Positions 37,068 to 47,800 of a stretch of 64,000 nt of DNA are shown here, in pieces. This DNA is from Patagioenas fasciata (Eukaryota > Chordata > Aves > Columbiformes > Columbidae): positions 9,130,501-9,194,500 of the forward strand of contig NC_092520.1 in assembly GCF_037038585.1 (NCBI RefSeq), read 5' to 3'. Position numbers and translations under genes: made by a program. Within the stretch, counting starts at the first letter, position 1. Each line of letters opens with the position of its first letter. Under the pieces are notes generated by a model. The model did not search any database. It had not been told where the DNA came from and saw nothing but the letters and a program-made list of their open reading frames with translations.

Positions 37068-37073
37068 AATAAA
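37068..37073 (+). other. Candidate distal poly(A) signal of RAB30
   Basis: AATAAA in the context TGTATGTAAATAAATGTTTA, followed within 30 bases by a T/GT-rich element (ACTTGGTGTTTAAAGTG). The AT-rich lead-in resembles a conserved mRNA 3' end, and it lies before the first CR1 copies of the spacer. Confidence 0.45.
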
Positions 37074-38119
37074 TGTTTAATCCTTTCCACTTGGTGTTTA
37101 AAGTGCTTGATTTGTTTTGGGTTTTTTTAATTTAAGCTGGAAATCAAAGTTGCCTTAAAAATATGTACAAGACAGATTCACTTGGCGTGATTCAATATCA
37201 GACCAACACATGAACGGCTGCTGAGGATTTTCTGCTTGGGTTGAGCGTACCAAGGCTCTCACCGCATTGGGACCTCACCAGAAGAGCAGAAGTAGAGGTG
37301 CTGTCTCTGAGATAAACGCCTCTTTGCACTGGAGCAGAAGAAAAGTTTTATTCTGAAGGAGAGATCATAGTGGTTTGAAATGGCAGAGAGCTGCCGGCAT
37401 CGTGCACTACAGGGTGGTCTTTGACATCTTCACTGACCATCGTTGCAAACCTGTAGCTGGCTCAGCTCTTGTCCTAGCAAGATGCTAGGTTTGTGCTGAA
37501 TGAAGATGATGCTTGGATGCTTCAACTGTCTATTATTCTTTGTCCTAGTGCCCTTCTTTTTTAATGCTGGTTCTTCAGCCTTCAACTTGCTCTTTTCATG
37601 CTCATAAAACTCCACTGGAGTTTCCCAGTGACCTGTCTTTTTGGGGGCTTAGAATCCTTTTGGACAAGATCTCCCATTTTAAACCTTGAGTCTTTTGGTC
37701 AACACATACAATTTGTTCTCTGACTTATTCTGGGGATCAGGTTTCCTCCTCTGTGCTCTGCTCCACATCAAAGACGACTTCTGCTAACACTTGCACTGAG
37801 AAATGAGCTGTGAAGCTTGAAGACACCATGTGTCTTTTATTGCCTCTTCCAGTGACCTTGAAGCTCCTTCCTTGGTAAATGTCTGACATGAGGACTGGAC
37901 CATCTGCTCCATGTTCCCCAGGAAGCTGTCAGTTTGAGTCAGTGATAAAACAGAGAGGTACTTGGAGAGGGAAAATGTGCCTCCCTGCTTCTAGGTAGGT
38001 ACTGGACCAAGGGAGGGAAGAAAACATCCTTAAAGCTCAGACAGCTTGGGAATTGAGCATTTACTGAAGCACAGGAGGGCCAGAGTGTGGTGCCTGTGGG
38101 GGTGATGGCTGGAGAAGCC

Positions 38120-38338
38120 AAATCAAGCTTGGATATTAGGAAAAATTACTTCACAGCAAGGATTGTCAAGCGTTGGAACAGGGTACCCAGGGCAGTGGTG
38201 GAGTCACCATCCCTGGAGGTGTTTAAAAGATGCGTAGATGAGGTTCTCAGGGACATGGTTTAGGGCCAGTGTTGGGTTAAGAGTTGGACTCGAAAATCTT
38301 GAGGGTCTCTTCCAACCACAATGCTTCTATGATTCTGA
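38120..38338 (+). repeat. CR1 LINE 3' end
   Basis: About 220 bases from TTGGATATTAGGAAAAATTA through GGGTACCCAGGGCAGTGGTG and TTTAAAAGATGCGTAGATGA to the tail TGCTTCTATGATTCTGAG. Confidence 0.93.
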
Positions 38339-40049
38339 GGTAAGGGGCAGGTGAAGAGCGGCAGCTCCTCCTTGCAAGGAGCGTGGAACCGGTGGGATGT
38401 GCAACCTCCTTGTTCAGCCAGTGCAGCTGCAAGGGCACAGCCTGTGCCAGGCTCTGCTGTGGGTAAAAGGGTTGTAGGAGCCAAAAGGCTCCCTGCAAAA
38501 ACGGAACGAACTGCCCAGGGGAAGAAATGCATGACTGACAGACTACAGGGGCAAAAGCAAGACAGCTTGCTGCCTCTCCTCCGTCTTCTCATGTACAACA
38601 TCTTCCTACCGAGCACTTGGGGAGCTCTGCCCAGGTGTCATCTTGCTGACAGTGGCCTGTCACACAATCATACATTTTGGTTTCACAAAGCACAGAAGAT
38701 CCGACTGCCCTGCATTAATTTCAGTGGTATCGTACAGACAGTCCTATCTAATTTAAAACCTAGTCTTGATTTATGGATTTCTATGCATAGGAAATCAGCC
38801 ACAAACCCAGTATGCATTTTCAGGAGCTTTATTACTTTCAGAATTAAACATGCTGATCTTTATTCATTTTGTACAAGCTTATAATTATAATCACATCGGT
38901 GTGCACCAAAGCTATAACTTACCATAGTAGCTGGATGAATTTTCCGTGTAATAAAATCACTCATGCTGGACAAAACACTTTATGTCAAGATGCTGTCACG
39001 TGTGTGATGTAGAAGTTCTGGCAGTGTTTCATTCCAGCCACATCAAGTCTTTGGTCTATCGCTTGGATCTGGTCTAACCCTCATGATAAAGTGAGTGTTT
39101 GTCCAGTTCATCACAAGGGAGTGCTTAAAGAGCCAGTGATACTGTAGTCTCTTATTATGTGGGAGGCTGTAGTAGAAACAACTAGTTTCAAGCTTTATTT
39201 GTTTGAGCACTGATGTCCTAAAACTCTTTCAATATTGCTGTCCCTGTGCTCAGTGATTTGTGCGTGTGTAACGCTCTCTTTCTCTTTATTTCTTCTATGT
39301 AAACTCTAAATGCAGACTTATGGTTTCCAGGTATGTTGGGTTTCTTGCTCCTTCTCCACTTGTCCCTAACATAGTTTCAGCAAGTAGGATTTTATTTGCA
39401 ATAAACTTTGGGCAGGCATAGCACTGGTAAATGCTGGCAGAAGCACAGCTTTGTTCACTTGAGCTCAGCCTAAAGCCCTGCACTACCCTGGACCAAGCCT
39501 GGTGCAGTGCTGGTGCTTCAATTTGCTGTCAGGTGCAGGGCTCAGGCTCAGCTGGGGAAGCCATCAACAGCTTCAAAAGCCTGCACGGCTTTTTCTAGAA
39601 CTGTCACGTCCCTCTGGCTGTACCAAGAAGCCCCGCACAGACATCTGTGTATCCCCCACAGCGCAGCATTGCCATCTTCCACCATGGTGGTTTGGGCTGG
39701 CATCACTGGCACAGCATGTAACAAGTGACTCCACACACAGGTACGATGCTTGAAGTTATTTTGGTCCTCATGTTATGTCTAATTCTGCTTCGCCATCACC
39801 CCTCTTTTTGCTACACCTGGATGTTGTTGTTTTGTTTTGTTTTGTTTTTTTTCCTTCTGTTTAAGTTTAGGATCCAGGGTCTGCAGAGATCTGGGCTTGG
39901 ACCTGCAAGAAGAAACCTCAAGCCTCTTGCCACCGACTTTTGCGGCACCCTTAAACACCAGGAAGAACTTCTGGGTTGTGCTTGAGTATCTTGCTGAGTA
40001 GAACAGCAAGCAGAAAAGATGGTTTGCTGGTTAAGGTCTTTTGGTGGGA

Positions 40050-40135
40050 TCCAGAGCTGGGTTCCACACTCCCTTAATGTTGGGCAGGTCTTTGAACCTG
40101 TGCCTCAATTTCCTCCACTGTAAGTAAGTAGTGAA
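40050..40135 (-). repeat. MIR-like SINE fragment (minus strand)
   Basis: The plus strand reads TTGGGCAGGTCTTTGAACCT then GTGCCTCAATTTCCTCCACT and GTAAGTAAG, which matches in order the reverse complement of the MIR 3' half (TTACAGATGAGGAAACTGAG and flanks). An ancient amniote repeat. Confidence 0.6.
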
Positions 40136-40469
40136 AACAAACAAACAAAGGAAAAAAACCAAAACACTGACTGCTATGGAAAAAACTTCTTTGTAAAGCG
40201 AATTTACCTGTGCAGACTTGCTGTGTAGCCATGAAGAACTTTTCTTCGTTCAGCCTGCAGAACACCTGCAGACTCAGCACACCCCGTGCCTTCGTTAGCA
40301 GGGGCTGTATCTCATTAATACCCTGCTCTGCTGCAAAATAAACGTTTGATTTAAAACAGTCTTCTCCCTCCCATCCCTCAATGAGAAATGCATTTGATTA
40401 GAAGGTGCAGAACCGAGAAACTGGAAAGGCTTACCTGTACATTCTCTAAGGGGGATCCATGCTACGAAG

Positions 40470-40855
40470 CTGGTGAGGGGTCTGGAGCACAAGTGTGATG
40501 GGAAGCAGCTGGGGCTGTTCAGCCTGCAAAACAGGAGGCTGAGGGGAGACCTTATCACTGTCTGCAACTGCCTAAAAGGAGAGGGTTGGTTTCTTTCTCC
40601 CAGGTAACAAGTGGTAGGATGAGAGGAAATGGCCTCAAGTTGCACCAGCAGAGGCTTAGATTGGATATTAGGAAAAAAATTCTTCACGGAAAGGGTTGAA
40701 CAGGCGGCACAGGGAAGTAGCAGAGTCACCTGGAGGTGTTTAAAAGACACATAGATGTGTTTCTTAGGGACATGGTTTAGTGACAGTGTCAGGTTAATAG
40801 TTGGACTTAATGATCTTGAGGGTCTTTTCCAACCATATGATTATATGATTCTATG
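40470..40855 (+). repeat. CR1 LINE 3' end
   Basis: About 385 bases of CR1 3' region: CTGGTGAGGGGTCTGGAGCA, CACTGTCTGCAACTGCCTAA, TTAGATTGGATATTAGG, TTTAAAAGACACATAGATGT, ending ATATGATTCTATG. It is the same subfamily as 12463-13507. Confidence 0.94.
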
Positions 40856-41389
40856 CTAAAAATAGTGGATGAGACAGTGATGAGACAGTAGCTGCCCTTA
40901 TACTTCCCTGAGTGTCCTGGTTGTAATGAGCAGGTACAGATTTATTTTATAGAAGAGATATGAAGGCACACAAAGATTACAGCTCAAATTCCAGAGGTCT
41001 GGTTCTTTTTCATCCATCCCAAACACAGTTTCCACTGTCAGTCTTAGGCAGGTCCTGCCTTGACAGGCTGGTTTGTGTGCACACACACCCCCCCCAGTGA
41101 GGTGCCTATGGTGAAACCCAGTGAACGTAAGGTTAGAGACACCTTTCAGAATCACACAAGAAGCCCTGCTAGTCCCAACACTGCCTGACAACAGAAGTAA
41201 AATACACAGGAACAAGACAAGCACAAAATGGTGCATTCCTACAGTACTCTTCCAACAACTCCTGCCTCTCAGGTTTCCTAAGGCACAGGTGGCATCTTTG
41301 TAATATGGAAGTGCTTCAGCTGTCAGTGTTGACACACTTTGTTCCTTGCGTGGAGACACAAAACTCTTCTGAACAAGTGGGACAGACTT

Positions 41390-41675
41390 TTTAGGAAGGC
41401 CTGTTGTGATAGGACAAGGGTGATGGTTTTAGACTAAAAGAGGGAAGATTCAGGCTGGACACGAGGAAGAAATTTTTTACACTGAGGGTGGTGAAACCCT
41501 GTCCCAGGTTGGCCAGAGAGGTGGTGGATGCCCCATCCCTGGAGACATCCCAGGCCAGGCTGGACAGGGCTCTGAGCAACCTGATCTGGTGAAGATGTCC
41601 CTGCTCATGGCAGGGGTAGCACTGGATGAGCTTTGAAGGGCCCTTCCAACCCAAACTGTTCTGTGATTTTGTGAA
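41390..41675 (+). repeat. CR1 LINE 3' end, well preserved
   Basis: About 285 bases starting TTTTTAGGAAGGCCTGTTGT. It includes AGGCTGGACACGAGGAAGAA, GAAACCCTGTCCCAGGTTGG and GGAGACATCCCAGGCCAGGC, with tail TTCTGTGATTTTGTGA. It is very similar to the copy at 15266. Confidence 0.94.
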
Positions 41676-42058
41676 ACATGGGGAAATGTTCCTCAAGGGC
41701 ATTTAAAGGATCAGAGGAGGCTTCCTGGCCATTATCTCAGGGATAAACAGCAGATGTTGGTTTATAGCAAAAGAGATTTTGCCTACAGGAAAACTAGGAG
41801 GTGCTACCAACCTCTCAGAATGGTGTTTTCCCCAACTCAACTGTGTCCTAGGATCCCAAATGGGCTTAAATATGAGGCTCCCAGATAGTATATGAAATTC
41901 TTTGATGAAAACTTGGCCCTTCCCCATAGAAAATTACCAAGTACGAATCTGGAGGGGACTCGGACTCCAGGGGCTCTTCTTGTGCCACTTCACCTACCTG
42001 TACTTGATAAAGTGACATCAGTTAAATACTCACACATTTACAGAAGTTTTTATTGCAC

Positions 42059-42064
42059 ATTCTC
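42059..42064 (-). other. DDIAS: Poly(A) signal of DDIAS
   Basis: TTTATT on the plus strand is AATAAA on the minus strand, about 210 bases past the DDIAS stop codon. This gives a compact 3' UTR ending near 42040. The minus-strand context (GTGCAATAAAAACTTCTG) is a classical signal. Confidence 0.7.
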
Positions 42065-42273
42065 AAGTTAATTTACAATAAAATAACTGCAAATTCTGTT
42101 TCTTCTCATCTCTGTGGTACAAAGCTCTGCAGATAAACACAGCTCATCTTAGGAAGACACATGCTGGTAAGTACATAAAGAATTTAATTGTTTTTAAATA
42201 GCTCTTCAACTGGCTCCTTTTCAAACATCTTAATAATAATTAAACAGAGTATAGCACAGAAATATATTTCTTT

Positions 42274-44835
42274 TTAGTACTTTGGTTTATTGGAAAAAGG
42301 GCTCTGTGCTCGGAAGAACAACTCAGGAGACCAGCCAGTTGCCCCTTCCAATATTCCCTGGGGAGAATTTGCACTGGAGAGGCAATTCTTGCCTTCTGAA
42401 GGGGAACAAGTTCCTAGGATTGTATTGTTTAAACACCAGGCCTCGGTGACACCTGCAGACACAGGAGTTGTTGATGCCCTGGCTGCCTTACCAAGGTTTA
42501 ATCTCTCATTTTTGGAGCAAATACCATTTTCATTGGTCTCTTTGCTTTCAGAAACAGGGTACCTGCCAGTATGCCCACAGGTCGATGGCAAGTCAGCAGC
42601 CCAGCTACCTGTTTTTAAGGTTAAAGATGGAGCCAGCTTCAACCTTTTGTTTGCAGATGGAGGGACCCACTCCTCGGAGTTGGCCGGCAGTTGGCTGTAA
42701 AGGAATCGCTGTGAAACAGAGCTATTAATTTCTTTGTTTTCCCTGTTACTTGGCCTTTCACGTTTCACTAACCTGCCGGTAAGCTGCTGCAAGAGAGTGT
42801 TCTGAAAGGGAGACCTGGATCGCTTGCATTTGGAATGGATTTTCGTGGGATTTTTAGGGGTGAAGACAGTAACAAAAGAGCTTCTTTCCCCAATAGGCCA
42901 CAGTTTGCAGAGAGGTTTTCTCATAGGAGTTGACTGTGAATAAGGAACAAAGTCTGGAGCGTTAACTGAACTGCATTCTGAATCGCAAAAGGAGTAAGTT
43001 ACTGGTGTACTGTGCTTACAAAAAGCAGGAGAGGACTGATGTAGGGATGAGCTCCGTTTTGAATGGGTACAGGGAACACCTCCAGGGTAAAGCACCAATT
43101 CAGGAGCTGTGACCTTTTCTGTCAAAGCATCTTCCTGTATTAAAGAATCACATGATTTATTTAAGAATTCTATAGGTTTTGCTACCTGTCTTGCACTTGG
43201 ATCAAAGAGATCAGCAGAAGCATTGTAGCTGCCTTCAGGGAAGCTGTCGTTCCACAACATCTCCCTCCTACTCACACTTTTGAGGGTGTTTTCTGACAAG
43301 TCTGTCAATGGTTTTAATTCTCTTTTACATATCCTTCTTGTATTGTTGGGAGCTGCTGGATCAGAGTCCCACGCCCCTGTGAGTGTAAGATCTGTTATTT
43401 GGTTTGGTGTAGAAAGAGAATTCTCTTTATTTTCACCACCAGCTGAACAACTATCCTGTACAGAATGCACACTGACACCTGCCTTGCTCCTTTCTAAACA
43501 GGAGGCTTCTCCATGTTCATCAGCACGCTGCAGACTAAGAAAAGACCAAGCTGACTTTGAAATGTCAATATTTGCTGCTTTGGGCTGCACACACCTGCTC
43601 TCAGAAACCAAAGGCTCTGATGTAAGTTGCAAGGACTGTGACAGAACAGGTAGATGAGGGTTAGGTATAACACAAGTTGCTCCGCATTCCTTGCCATCTG
43701 AAGACAAAACACTACAGGAAGACTCATACTGTGACACCTCATCACTTGGAGGATTTGTTTTCAACCAAAGACAAGCAAACGATACGTTCTCCCAACTATC
43801 ATTCCCTGCTGGCGGCAAGAACTCCCCTGAGACACTTGCTTCCTGCAAATCATCAGCTACTGAGGTCTGCCTGGGATATAATTTGTTAAGATTTACAACC
43901 AGCTCGCTACTTTCATGAGGAACACGTTTGCCAGCATCACGGCTGGCTGAGGTTACAACACTCTTGCCATCTTCTATTCTTGCTAAAAATTCATTTAGGC
44001 TTTCTGAGAATGGGAGCTCATCCCAAAGCAGAGAGTCTGTCTGAGACACTTCAGCTACATGTACGTGATTAGAAGCTGAGGCATCTCTCTTGTGAAAAAG
44101 GGAGTCGTGGGATTTCTCTGGGTAAGAATAATCTCCACTATTAGTCTTTGTGTAAATGCTTTTTACCCCAAATTCCAAGGGATGTTGTAACAACCTGGAA
44201 CTGTTTCCATGTGAACACTCAGGTTTTGCAGAAGAGACTCTCTCTAATTTATCAGTTACAGAGATACCATCAGTCCAACCAGGCTGTGAACTAAAATCAT
44301 TACACTCCTCTTTATTCCCTTCCTTTGCAGAAGAGCTGCAAAACCGCGAATCCCAAAGAGTTCGATTGTTGGGGCTTACACTGCATGGTTCTACAGCGAG
44401 GGGCCTCCCCTCTTGTTCATGCTGCTCACTCACCAGCTTTCCCACTTCCACAGCGGGAAAGTCTTCTGCTGTTACCCAAGCAACAGATGAAGTCAGGCTG
44501 AAGGATCGCTGCCAGGAGCTTAAAAAACTTTCTCTGCCACTCGACTTCACAGAACAGGAGTTTCTGCTCAGGCCGGACAAGCTGCTGAGCTCACTGACAG
44601 GTTCATCTATTGGAGCTGAAGATGTATCAGGTAAGTACGAGCTGTTACTACAGCTCCTGAATTTTGCCAACTGCAGGAGCCGATGGAAGTAGCTGATAAC
44701 AGTAAAGCCAGCAACAGCAGTGTTTGGCAGGAAGATCTGGCAAGCTGTAAGGTTTTTCGCACTTCTATTAATTCTGGAACAGTTTTGCAAGATGCTGCTG
44801 GCAGCAGAACGCCCTCCATCTTCCCTTGCACAACC
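42274..44835 (-). CDS. DDIAS: DDIAS last coding exon (853 codons)
   Basis: The exon begins after an acceptor with a long pyrimidine tract (TTTCTTTCCCCCAG, minus strand) at 44835 in phase 0 and reads GCAREDGGRSAASSILQNCS. It then runs open for 853 residues to TAA at 42276-42274. Conserved islands are TACQIFLPNTAVAGFTVISY (end of the OB-fold region), ELPFSESLNEFL (about residue 405), NASADLFD, DFVPYSQSTP, EWVPPS and the C-terminal WSPELFF. The rest is serine-rich and poorly conserved, as in the mammalian protein. It is a single large exon, as in human. Confidence 0.95.
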   Translation of the reverse strand, partial: GCAREDGGRSAASSILQNCSRINRSAKNLTACQIFLPNTAVAGFTVISYFHRLLQLAKFRSCSNSSYLPDTSSAPIDEPVSELSSLSGLSRNSCSVKSSGRESFLSSWQRSFSLTSSVAWVTAEDFPAVEVGKLVSEQHEQEGRPLAVEPCSVSPNNRTLWDSRFCSSSAKEGNKEECNDFSSQPGWTDGISVTDKLERVSSAKPECSHGNSSRLLQHPLEFGVKSIYTKTNSGDYSYPEKSHDSLFHKRDASASNHVHVAEVSQTDSLLWDELPFSESLNEFLARIEDGKSVVTSASRDAGKRVPHESSELVVNLNKLYPRQTSVADDLQEASVSGEFLPPAGNDSWENVSFACLWLKTNPPSDEVSQYESSCSVLSSDGKECGATCVIPNPHLPVLSQSLQLTSEPLVSESRCVQPKAANIDISKSAWSFLSLQRADEHGEASCLERSKAGVSVHSVQDSCSAGGENKENSLSTPNQITDLTLTGAWDSDPAAPNNTRRICKRELKPLTDLSENTLKSVSRREMLWNDSFPEGSYNASADLFDPSARQVAKPIEFLNKSCDSLIQEDALTEKVTAPELVLYPGGVPCTHSKRSSSLHQSSPAFCKHSTPVTYSFCDSECSSVNAPDFVPYSQSTPMRKPLCKLWPIGERSSFVTVFTPKNPTKIHSKCKRSRSPFQNTLLQQLTGRLVKRERPSNRENKEINSSVSQRFLYSQLPANSEEWVPPSANKRLKLAPSLTLKTGSWAADLPSTCGHTGRYPVSESKETNENGICSKNERLNLGKAARASTTPVSAGVTEAWCLNNTILGTCSPSEGKNCLSSANSPQGILEGATGWSPELFFRAQSPFSNKPKY

Positions 44836-47800
44836 CTGGGGGGAAAGAAATTAAAGAAAAAAAAACCTTAGTGCAATGCTTTATTTTGTGATATAAAACA
44901 AAATAATGCATGTCTCAAGTTAGGCTTAAATTTAAGTCTCACTTTTCATCAGGATCTGCGGGGAAGAGAATACAAAACAGTCTGTCACACAAAGCAGTAC
45001 TCCCTGGGAAATAAGCACTGGCAAGGGCTATAAAGGGCATCACAGCGAGAGGTTCTTTGCTTGCTGCAATTACGCAGAGTTTTGGAGCTGGGAGAATGAC
45101 TGAGAACTGTAAGAAAGGGCTTCACAGAAAACACCTTCCACCCTCTGGGGCACAAGGTGCTTCCGGGCTTCCCCCAGTGCAGTTCTGTGCAAATGGCCAG
45201 CTGCCTAAGGCCAAGGTTTTGCTTTTCTCTGGGAGGCACTGGGCAGTACTTGAAGCAAGGCACTCTGGTACCAGACACATGACTTGGCAGCCCAGCTATC
45301 AAAGCCAGCAGGATATTCTCCATGTGCTACCTGGGTGAAAGGGAAATAAGCTACAACCTTTAGCTTCTCAGATTTATTTGGAGCATAGTGTTTCAAAGGA
45401 GCTTCAGCTGCAATTCTTTGTAGAAGCTGCTTCTCTCTACACAGAAATTACAGGTGAGAAATTACACTAAAAGCAGAGGGAATTATCTAATGTTTTGAGA
45501 AGTGGCTAAATCCTTTTTCACCTCCCCTTAAGGTCTGGCAATGCCAGAGAAGCCAAAAAGCAAATATAGCTGTCTTCAAACTGAGTAACCCTCTTGCTCC
45601 CTGAGTCCATGCAAAGGTTGAGGCTGAAGGGTGTTAGTCAAGGACAATACCCTTCTAAGTAAGTCCTAAAGTATGTTATGCTGATTCTGGGTTTTATCTG
45701 GGAAGAGTGCAACTGTATGCACAGCTGAACATAATTACACAGACATGTCTACAGCCAAAGGTTGAACAAATTGTTTTCAAACGTGTGTTCAGGAGCAGCA
45801 ATAAGGCTGTTGGTATGTATGATTATTTATATTTGTAAAGGCATTAAGAGCTAGAGAATGGTTCCAGTTAAATAAAGTTAATCCATGCAGTCGTCCACCT
45901 TCCGTTATTTAAGATACTGTACATTAGGAAATCTCAGCTCAGATACCTCATGGTACCTGTGGGAGACAAAAAGCACCTGCCAGGTAGGATTTAGCTCAGA
46001 GACTTGATAATATGAATGACTCACACAAGCACCACTCAAAGAGAACTTAGAAGACTGTTTCTATGGAAATATTGCTAAGAACTAATATTTCAAAGCCTGT
46101 TAAACACATAAAACAGCCACAGATGCGCACGTTGAACAGCTGTACTTTATCAACATTTTTAAACGTGCTCTTAAATCCAGAAATACCAAAATGCTGCAAG
46201 GGGATGTGTTTCTCCTCACATGTTAGACAGCAGGAGGCTATGCAGCATGGCAGAGGTAGGGCAGTGCTTGAAAAGACGGTCTGTTTCTTGCTCGAACTGG
46301 ACATGTTTTTTTAGAGACTCCAAGCTGCTACTGATATGCACAGGAGCTGGCACTGCTCAGGCTCTCGGAAAAGCAGCCCTGACAAGCTGTCAAGCTGACT
46401 GCTGCCATTCGAGATGACTTTTGGATGCGAGTCATTAAAAATAACACAGGAGTCTGGGAGAAGAAGAGCACAATCCTTCCCATGTCCTAGCCCAAAATTA
46501 TCTCAAATTCCCAAAAGGTGTTGTAGATGATGTTTGGGTAATTCAGTCCATGCCCCCAACTGGCTACAAGCTAATGAAAAAACTCATTATAAGAGAGTGA
46601 TGTGGATTAAAAATTACCTTCAGTCCAAATATAAATCTTTTCCCAATGAAACAGGCTTCCACTGCTTGAACTAATGCTCCTGGAGATACATCTGTGTTCG
46701 TTTCTCCTGACTGCTGATTGAAGTCTTGAATACATCTGGTGTAAAAACATAGAGAAGCATTGCACCAACAGAGGAAGCCTTATATAACATTTTAGCCGTA
46801 GCACAGGTAGGACAAGCGCTGTGGTAGTTTAACCTAAACATAGAATAAGAACAGGAAGCCATGAACCTAAAAATTAAATTGTTTACCTCACTTAATTTGT
46901 GGAATAGAAGTAAACAAAACAACCACTTTGAATAGGTTTAATATATATACAACTTTCAGGTGTTAGCTGTGTGGCTGTGATTTTTGTGTCAATACAATGA
47001 CTATATGATGCTGCCAAAATGCTGCTACTGCTCACGTGTCCTTTCTGCCTGCACCTTTACAGCAACAGCAGCATCCATATTAAGACATGCAAATAATTCT
47101 ATATTTTCCACAGCTGACAGTAGTACCACAGTCTGGTGTAGAATGTCTGCCATGAGAACGTTATTAATGCTGTTAACATAGGTTTTAAAAAGTGTCCATC
47201 TTTGACCCAGTGACAATGCAAGTCATTGGAAAATACCAGAGAAAGAAGCAGTGAATGTATCTGAATATTCCATCCTAAAAGCTTCACACATTAGAAAGTC
47301 TGAAGCTCATAATGTCGGTGGTCAGGCTCTGAAGACCAACAAGCTGTCTTAGAAATCCGTCCTTGCTAAAGGAAAATCTCATCATATTGAATTGAAGTCA
47401 CAAGGTGCCCACTTTGGAAAAAAAAAATCCAAATTGTTATTAAAAAATGAAAATATAAAGGCTCTATCTCTACCTTATTACTCTTGTAAATTATTGAGGA
47501 AAAAAACGTCTAAATCTCTGGAAAAGCCAACTTACTTAGTAATCTGACACTAGACAAAGGAAATTCAACCATCTCAAAGGAGGAAGGATGTAAGGAAGAA
47601 GCACAACCAACCAAACTGTGAAGCTCACTTAGCAGGTAGCGTCTGCCTTCAACAGACAAATGCAGGATCTCTTAGGCAGGAGTACTCTATCACAAAATTT
47701 CAAGATTTCGGGAAGAAACCAAACTTCAGCATTTTCTCAAGGTGACAGGTAGCAAGGAAATGCTGGAAGGGAGCACATCAGCACCTTCTTCCCACTAATC

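Larger units (their letters stand above)
28860..37090 (+). other. RAB30: Probable long 3' UTR of RAB30
   Basis: No coding exon, CR1 or LTR lies in this 8-kb stretch downstream of the stop codon. That fits a long 3' UTR, which I recall for vertebrate RAB30. It contains candidate poly(A) signals near 29726, 29926 and 37068, T and A runs at 28909-28920 and 29611-29637, a short tandem duplication at 31668-31708, a possible MIR at 32425-32540, and a CpG-retaining segment around 30190-30350. The extent is inferred from the absence of repeats and from the signal at 37068, and no transcript was available. Confidence 0.45.
37100..42038. other. Spacer between convergent RAB30 and DDIAS
   Basis: About 5 kb between the probable 3' ends of two convergent genes. 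It contains CR1 fragments at 38120-38338, 40470-40855 and 41390-41675, a MIR-like fragment at 40050-40135, a T/GT-rich patch at 39828-39850 and a C run at 41089-41097. A 177-codon plus-strand open frame at 38351-38884 has no recognisable domain. Confidence 0.6.

Noticed and set aside
40898-41359. 153-codon minus-strand frame near 41 kb
   Set aside because: No recognisable content. It sits between two CR1 copies and ends in a hydrophobic stretch without other support.
43280-44692. Plus-strand frames of 125-178 codons opposite DDIAS
   Set aside because: They are antisense shadows of the long intact DDIAS exon, whose protein matches the known family.
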